Positions 61,374 through 64,000 of a stretch of DNA of 64,000 bases are shown one piece after another; within the stretch, counting starts at the first letter, position 1, and each line of letters opens with the position of its first letter. The stretch comes from Flavobacterium branchiarum (lineage in GTDB: Bacteria > Bacteroidota > Bacteroidia > Flavobacteriales > Flavobacteriaceae). The stretch lies in contig NZ_JAUFQQ010000005.1 of the NCBI RefSeq assembly GCF_030409845.1, forward strand, positions 2,274,296 through 2,338,295, in the 5' to 3' direction. The notes beneath the pieces are model-generated. The model had not been told where the DNA came from. It searched no databases and saw only the letters and a list, made by a program, of their open reading frames with translations. The position numbers and the translations under genes are program-made.

Positions 61374-62184
61374 ATAGTATAAATTTTACTCAGGTTGGTG
61401 GTTTCCCAATGACGACAAATATTTTGGGAAGAATGCAAACAGCATACTCATTGTTTAATGCATTCGGTAGCATAGTTGGAGACCTAACCATAATCTCTGG
61501 ATGTATCATTACTGGTTCTAACGTAAGTGATGGTGTTGTCTATATCAACGGTGAGGTTTTGGAATTTAGAGGAGGATTGATACAGACGAAAGTTATCATT
61601 AAAGAAGATACTGAAAATTTGATTTTCCAAAATGGAAATTCCTATCCTTCAATAAAAATACGTTATGCTACTTTCAGTTCTGGAGTCGGTGCAATAGACT
61701 GGGTTGATTTTTCCCGTGGATTTTCGACTAAGGATATACCAAATGCCTTAAATGCTAAAGTTGATAACACTACGCTAGATAAAGTGATTTTGCGCGTTGC
61801 TGAACTTGAAAAGAAAAATGCAATTTTCCAAACAGGGGGAGGAATGGTTCTTTGGAATAAGTCCGCAAATTTAATTCCTACTGGTTGGGCAGAAGTTGTT
61901 AATTGGCGTGGTCGTATGCCTGTGGGGTGGAATTCTGATGACCCAGATTTTGAAACCATAGGTAAAGTAGGCGGTTCTAAAATGCAAACATCGCTACTCC
62001 TATTGGTGGATATGGTGTTGGTGTAGATTCAGGCGGAACGCCTTCAGGGCAATTGCTTGTTTCTTCAGGTGCGGAAGAACGTGGAGAATTTTTAGAATCG
62101 GTTAAAAAAGCGTCATCAGGTCCTACAGGAACTACAGTTAATCACATGAATCCCTACAGAGTAGTAATGTTATTGAGTATATAG
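61370..62184 (+). pseudogene. Tail fibre/collar gene disrupted by a frameshift
   Basis: Frame 1 (61370-62026) encodes a tail-collar protein with GGGMVLWNKSANLIPTGWAE near its end, breaking at GKVGGSK (about 61981) and continuing out of frame for 14 residues. The correct continuation lies one frame away (ATPIGGYGVGVDSGGTPSGQ, ending NHMNPYRVVMLLSI at 62184), and this C-terminus is the usual end of tail-collar domains. One inserted A after TCTAAAA would restore it. Confidence 0.75.
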
Positions 62185-62191
62185 CATAATT

Positions 62192-63131
62192 ATGGCAGAT
62201 AAAAGCACATTAAAAAAATGGTTTCGAACAGGTTTAAAACCAACACAGGTGCAATTTTGGAATTGGATGGACAGCTTTTGGTTTAAGGAGAAAAAATACC
62301 TAAAATATTGATGAGATTGAGGGAATTTTAAACGCAAAGGCGGAAGCAATTATTTGGCAAATCACTTATCTGATCCTAACGCTCACGCTGATTTGTTCTT
62401 CAAAGAAGATAAGTCAAAAAAGGTGTAGTAAACGGCTATGTGCCACTCAACGAATTTTATAAAAATCGCATCAATATTTGAATATTGTCAATGATCTTAT
62501 AAAGTGATGAAATTCACTCTTGACCGTAGAACAAGGGAGGATATTACAAGAACAAATAGACGCTATTAATCTTTTGTTGACATCTGACGATATAAATTTA
62601 GACACTATTCAGGAAATTGTCGATGCAATTAAAGAAGTTGAAATTTCTCTAAGTACGATATTGGTAAATGACTTGACTACTGGTGGAACCACGAAAGCTC
62701 TGACTGCTGAAATGGGTAAAATTTTAAAAGCCTTAATCGATGCTTTAACAGCAAACAAAGTGGATAAGGTAGCTGGAAGGAGCCTGATTTTAGAAACGGA
62801 AATAGCTCGTTTAGCTGGAGTCACCAATCAAGACATTACAGGGAAACAAGATATTTCAAACCAAATTGAGGTTTCTACATCGCAAAACGCACAGCCTTCT
62901 TGGCATGGAAAAACGGTTATTTTTACAGCTAATTGTACTATAACCATACCCATAGCACTTGTTGATTCTTATTTATTTAATGGTATCACATTGCCTGGTG
63001 TAACAGTTGGCTGGGCTATCATAGCTCCTAAAACATGGTTAATGGGGACACCTGCCAATACTGCAGAAAAACAGATTTTTACCTTGACACAGCGTGGAGC
63101 TACTAACAGCATTTTATTATTAGGACTGTAA
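62192..63131 (+). pseudogene. Tail-associated protein with several frame breaks
   Basis: The start is normal (MADKSTLKKWFRTGLKPTQ to 62311), then the frame breaks. Coherent pieces follow in changing frames: DEIEGILNAKAEA, NHLSDPNAHADLF, GVVNGYVPLNEF, QYLNIVNDL. From about 62520 a clean 203-residue frame continues (TVEQGRILQEQIDAINLLL to 63131). At least five indels fall within about 240 bp. Intact relatives would be single fibre or fibre-chaperone genes. It may be true decay or local sequence error. Confidence 0.72.
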
Positions 63132-63133
63132 TT

Positions 63134-64000
63134 ATGGGAGCGTTAATACAAAATACAGTTTTTGGAAAGAGCAAATACAAACCATTTATCTCTACTTGGA
63201 AAACGGACAATCTTTCAACTGGGTCAAGTCAAATAAACCAAATAAAACTACCACTCACCGCTGGTGGAATTTATAACTTTAGTGTTGATTGGGGAGATGG
63301 CACAGTATCTAGAATTACATCTTGGAATCAGGCAGAAGCTACCCACACTTTTTCAAACGTTGGAATTTATCAGGTCATTATTACTGGTAAATGTGATGGA
63401 TTTATATTTAGAGGTACTGGTGACAAGATGAAATTAATGACTATTCAACGATGGGGGAGCTTTTTTTTTACTATTAATGGTAGTGCCTTTGACGGCTGTG
63501 TAAATCTTACACTTACTAATGTCGAAGATATACCAGAATTAAAGATGGTTAGAGGTTTATCATTTACATTTAGGGATTGTATATCGTTAACAACAATAAA
63601 CCATCTAGAACTTTGGGATACTTCAAATATTAGGGGCATGACAGGTCTCTTTCAAGGCGCTAAAAGTTTTAATCAAGATATAGGTGGATGGAATGTTGTG
63701 TCTGTTGAAAATATGATAAGAATGTTTGATGAAGCAACTAATTTTGACAATGGGGGTAGCTCAAGTATAAATAACTGGAATACTTCAAAAGTGGTATTAA
63801 TGGAAGGAATGTTCAATGGTTGCAAAATATTTAATCAAGATATCAGCAATTGGAATACTTCAACAGTTATTAACATGGGTACAATGTTTAGTGATTGCTT
63901 ATCCTTCAATCAACCTATAGGAGGTTGGGACACTTCAAAAGTTACTGATATGAGAACTATGTTTAATTCTGCTAAAAGTTTTAATCAACCTATTGACTCA
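63134..64000 (+). CDS. PKD plus BspA/DUF285-repeat protein, candidate receptor-binding fibre (partial)
   Basis: Open from ATG 63134 to the window end (289 residues seen). The N-terminus has a PKD-like domain (YNFSVDWGDGTVSRI, then ATHTFSNVGIYQVIITG). From about 150 it consists of about 25-residue DUF285/BspA-type repeats with W(D/N)TSxV, MxxMF and SFNQ(P/D)I motifs (for example GGWDTSKVTDMRTMF). Such repeats occur in bacterial surface proteins; in a phage tail region they suggest a host-binding fibre tip. Confidence 0.8.
   Translation, partial: MGALIQNTVFGKSKYKPFISTWKTDNLSTGSSQINQIKLPLTAGGIYNFSVDWGDGTVSRITSWNQAEATHTFSNVGIYQVIITGKCDGFIFRGTGDKMKLMTIQRWGSFFFTINGSAFDGCVNLTLTNVEDIPELKMVRGLSFTFRDCISLTTINHLELWDTSNIRGMTGLFQGAKSFNQDIGGWNVVSVENMIRMFDEATNFDNGGSSSINNWNTSKVVLMEGMFNGCKIFNQDISNWNTSTVINMGTMFSDCLSFNQPIGGWDTSKVTDMRTMFNSAKSFNQPIDS

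Larger units (their letters stand above)
30230..64000. mobile_element. Mu-like transposable prophage with contractile tail (right end outside window)
   Basis: Gene content and order (S24 repressor, Ner-like, MuA, MuB, DUF3164, terminases, DUF935 portal, MuF, gpG-like, protease/scaffold, capsid, sheath, tube, frameshifted chaperone, tape measure, baseplate, fibre) define a Mu-like myovirus. The left end lies between dnaE (30229) and the repressor (30938); the exact terminal dinucleotide is not resolved. The minus-strand head operon and the DGR are departures from Mu itself. The prophage continues past 64000. Confidence 0.93.

Noticed and set aside
1..64000. CRISPR arrays, rRNA operons or intact insertion sequences
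   Set aside because: No regularly spaced identical repeats, rRNA-like sequence or IS transposase frames were seen; the only transposase is the Mu-type A protein.

Overview
The window is AT-rich DNA from a Bacteroidota genome, most likely Flavobacterium or a close relative. Supporting signs are DnaE with an N-terminal proofreading exonuclease, RpsP with a long Ala-rich tail, TAnnTTTG promoter elements, DUF3408 conjugation proteins, and a leuC-leuD-leuA-leuB cluster. It divides into three regions.

(1) 1-13.2 kb, accessory DNA. An SMR efflux gene end is followed by a remnant of a CTn-type conjugative or mobilizable element: two small HTH proteins, a DUF3408 protein, a hairpin-rich intergenic candidate oriT, a relaxosome protein and a relaxase. 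Next comes a defence operon: XRE regulator, type III Res, type III Mod, GIY-YIG-like protein, small acidic protein, and a zinc-hook SMC-like ATPase. The region ends inside a C39-type ABC exporter gene that has lost its catalytic N-terminus.

(2) 13.2-30.2 kb, chromosomal backbone. It holds the exporter remnant with its HlyD partner, trmN6, rimM and rpsP, a lipoprotein, an RRM protein, the leucine genes, a DUF417 membrane protein and dnaE.

(3) About 30.3-64 kb, a Mu-like transposable prophage running off the right edge. It begins with an S24 repressor, a Ner-like protein, MuA and MuB, then many small early genes. Its head genes (terminases, portal, MuF, gpG-like) lie on the minus strand at 42.5-49.3 kb. 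Protease/scaffold, capsid, lysis, contractile tail, baseplate and fibre genes follow on the plus strand.

The outstanding feature is a complete diversity-generating retroelement (DGR) at 39.07-41.1 kb in the early region of the prophage. It has two small target genes with paralogous variable repeats, one template repeat differing from both at adenines (with a single exception), and a reverse transcriptase with the DGR-type IGxxxSQ motif. The targets are small soluble proteins, not the tail fibre. Other notable points: a 47-nt tRNA-like element with only acceptor stem and T-arm; a textbook -1 frameshift signal joining portal and MuF; a MuF protein with an HExxH domain facing a separately promoted small gene (possible toxin/immunity pair); a +1/-2 frameshifted tail chaperone; a PKD/BspA-repeat fibre candidate; and a cluster of frame breaks in the fibre genes at 61.98-62.52 kb.
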